This document shows, piece by piece, positions 61,722 through 64,000 of a DNA stretch of 64,000 nt; the stretch's first letter is position 1, and the number at the start of each line of letters is the position of its first letter. Both the position numbers and the translations under genes were made by a program. The notes below the pieces were generated by a model. It was not told the DNA's origin, did not search any database, and saw only the letters and a list, made by a program, of their open reading frames with translations. Origin of the DNA: Piper betle (lineage: Eukaryota > Streptophyta > Magnoliopsida > Piperales > Piperaceae); the NCBI GenBank assembly GCA_033002965.1, contig JAURVB010013304.1, forward strand, positions 62,001 through 126,000, in the 5' to 3' direction.

Positions 61722-62316
61722 TTAGATCTATTTTCTTAAAAAATATAAAAATTTCATCTCCTCCTTCCCACTGTCATCCACACAGCCATGGTGCTCCCTT
61801 GTCGGCACCATCCACCGCGTCCTCGCCTCCGCCCACACCTTCGTCCTCATCACACCCACGCCCATGCCCACCGCTAATCCCCCGCCCTCTGCTGCGTCCG
61901 TGCCCTCAACTGCGCTCACGCCCTCCGTTGTGTCCTCGCCTTTACCCATGCCCTTCGTTATGCTGTCCTCGCCACACCCATGCTTTTGAAGACAACAAGG
62001 GTATCGGCGGTGGCGGGGGAGCACCAAGTGGGCAAACAGCAAAGTACTCTACCGTATGAAAGCAATACTCTAGCCAATGAATTAAGTAAGTTATTTATTA
62101 TAATAAAAAAGAGGACCCGAGATATAAGGATTATAAATAGAATACTATTTCCAAGCAACCCTTTCCTTTTGTATTAAATAACTATCATGTGGTACCATTA
62201 AGATATCTATGAAAAGGGCCAAGGGCTATAACTCAATTATGTAGAGCACCTCATTTACACTCATGCAGTGGGAGGGAAAAAGGGAAGCTTTTTTTTTTTT
62301 AAGAAAATAGATCTAA
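61722..62316. mobile_element. Inverted-repeat element enclosing a plastid DNA fragment
   Basis: A perfect 22-bp inverted repeat built on ttagatctattttcttaaa bounds the segment (61722-61743 and 62295-62316). The inside holds a C-rich stretch (61760-61980) and the chloroplast-derived segment described separately. No gene is seen. Whether it moves as a unit is unknown. Confidence 0.55.
62045..62260. other. Chloroplast-derived segment: partial trnM-CAU and trnV-UAC 5' exon
   Basis: On the minus strand 62091-62045 reads acttacttaattcattgg...gctttcatacgg, a mutated 5' part of plastid trnM-CAU. On the plus strand 62222-62260 reads agggctataactcaatta...cacctcatttacac, the 39-nt 5' exon of plastid trnV-UAC with a few changes. 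The two point their 5' ends at each other across about 130 bp, as they do in plastid genomes. That supports a single inserted fragment. Neither is a working tRNA gene. Confidence 0.85.
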
Positions 62317-63079
62317 CCTTTCAAGATCGGGGCAACTGTCACATATCAAAGCCTTAAAGATTTGCTTCACATAAAATAAAATTAAAATAAAAACTAAATA
62401 AATCCCATTCTTAAGGGTTTAAAATTAAAAAGTAATTAAACTACTTAAAATTTACAAATTCTTAAGCATGTTCAATCGTTGCAAAAATGTTCCCACCTAA
62501 AAGGGTATCAGCACGTACACATAGATTTCACATCATCATCCAAGTGCGGCGTAGAAGAAGAATCCTCTTAGTACCCCCAATTTATGAAGAATCGTTCATG
62601 GGATATAAACTCGTTTCTTGAATGCAAAATGGGGGGAGTGGCGCAGTACACAAAACACGATTGTATAAAGCTTTCAGTAACATGCTCTGGGAACCCCGGG
62701 AAGGACATTGTGTGCACCGAGGAATGTTTGATCCCATCTCTAAAGTAACTAACATTCCCATAATATTGGAGTTCCAATTACTAAGAAGGTAATAATTTAC
62801 AAAACTGTACGGAAAAGCATTAAGGACATGAGATCTAGCTATGAAAGCCATTGACAATGATGATATCATTATATGGGAGGTAGGCAGTATCCTCTGCATC
62901 AGCTTACCCAAAGATGCATAGGGAAACATTTTGAAGCCAACACAATTCTCGCCCATTGTTTCTGGGAAAATACTGCTGCTAAGTAATACAAAAGATGGAA
63001 AATGGGCCTCCCAAAAGGAGGAGAAAAAAGTGCTCAATAGCATAGAAGAAAAACCAAACAACGACGTACTCAAACTCTA
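62317..63079. other. 3' flank of the small membrane-protein gene
   Basis: Mostly without features. On the minus strand an open frame (63043-62582, from an ATG, ending PMNDSS) follows the stop codon of the upstream gene in the same frame. It has no domain that I recognise and is more likely 3' untranslated sequence. Confidence 0.35.
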
Positions 63080-63924
63080 TTAACTAGCCGTGTTCTTCCT
63101 GGCAGTATAAATTTTGTAAGCGGTTAATCCAGTGAGTACAACTCCAGCACCAACTGTCAGGAAACCCAAAACAACAATAGCCAAAAAAGAATCAACATGG
63201 GTGAAACAAAATTTTCAAAGCAAACTAGAGATATTTAGAACTGTCCAATTCTATTCATTAGTAAGACAAGTTGTTCAGCGGCAAAAACGTAAGCGTGTGA
63301 TATTTCACGTGCAAGCATGTAATATATCAGCATCACGAGAATATGGAGAGAGAAAATACGTCATCATGCTTACAAAGACATCTAAAATATCTTTCATCCT
63401 GCTAATGCAGTTAATCACCATTGAAATAAGTTTTCTACCAACCACCAAAAACAACCTTTGAACTCAAATGACAACATATCAAAGTTCAAGTCATCATAAC
63501 TATCTATCATTAAATGTAAATTCCTTACCATCTAATAAAGATCACATACAAATAAGACCTTAGAGCTTGGTTGAATTTAACGCACATTTCTTCTTTGTGA
63601 ACCGAATTCAGTATTAAGCTTCCGCACTCCCTACCATCTTATGGTACTAAATCCTTAACCATTTTTTGTCATGAATTACCTGAGCCCTAAGTGACTAAAA
63701 CAGAGTAAGATTCTACTTAGGTAAAAAAATGCAATACCTGTAGCAACCAAGAGAGAACGATTAACAAGGCGTCGGTAGTGCCTACGATTTCTGCCAGCTT
63801 CTGTTTCAGGAATGCTCAAATGAGGGTGTTGAGCCGTTCTGACAATCCTTTCAAACACATTGTTGACATCCCTTAGCTTCACACTAACAGGAACTGGTGC
63901 ATCTATTCCCATGTCTTGGCTAGC
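63080..63924 (-). CDS. Small single-pass membrane protein, 5' part beyond the window
   Basis: Two exons, 63924-63738 and 63153-63080, join in phase. From the Met at 63912 (MGIDAPVPVSVKLRD) the product has 82 residues. It has a polar, basic first half (NRRHYRRLVNRSLLVAT), one hydrophobic helix (VGAGVVLTGLTAY) and a short basic tail (KIYTARKNTAS). The exon is open to its acceptor (ASQD before the Met), so the real start may lie further upstream, outside the window. I do not recognise the family. The basic-helix-basic layout suggests an organellar or ER membrane protein. Confidence 0.65.
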
Positions 63925-64000
63925 CTGCACAGAAAAACAAGATAAAACATGAATGGCAGTATGACCGGGTTTTAGGAGGAACATCACTACAAAAGAGGGT

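Overview
Nuclear DNA of a flowering plant. Genes have many short exons, canonical GT/AG introns and AT-rich intergenic DNA. The first exons of several genes are strongly GC-rich (PP2-B-like F-box gene, PHO1-like gene, alcohol oxidase), which together with the transposon content makes a monocot my best guess; that is inference. No species can be named from this window.

Layout. 1-42 kb is a normal gene-bearing region. It holds an F-box/PP2-B gene (-), an unresolved plus-strand gene, a PBL27-type receptor-like cytoplasmic kinase (-), a large organellar NHL-repeat gene resembling EMB1974 (-), a conserved membrane protein that may be Ycf55/DUF3685-like (+), a dead GH1 beta-glucosidase (-), a PHO1-type SPX-EXS phosphate exporter (+), the beta subunit of mitochondrial succinyl-CoA ligase (+) and a long-chain fatty alcohol oxidase (-). 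The genes do unrelated jobs and form no pathway or cluster. A small membrane-protein gene enters from the right edge (-). Exon coordinates were worked out by hand from splice sites and reading-frame phase. In several clean genes every junction agrees in phase.

43.8-62.3 kb is a repeat block. Its core, 52.4-61.7 kb, is a train in which each unit is bounded by a (TA)n tract: a 0.7-kb inverted-repeat element, a rearranged endogenous pararetrovirus (Caulimoviridae-like; protease, reverse transcriptase/RNase H and a second ORF) with its intergenic promoter region at both ends in inverted orientation, then three more GC-rich hairpin-ended elements. Related elements lie at 44-46.2 kb and perhaps 0.7-1.2 kb. 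Two insertions of chloroplast DNA carrying trnM-CAU (one also the trnV-UAC 5' exon) are present, and a small TRIM-type retroelement with three terminal-repeat copies sits in an intron of the NHL gene.

The PHO1, succinyl-CoA ligase and alcohol oxidase genes carry single-base frame breaks inside otherwise well-conserved exons, several in homopolymers. This points to assembly errors at least as much as to gene death. The most novel-looking signal is the TA-bounded train and the shared two-hairpin end structure of its elements.
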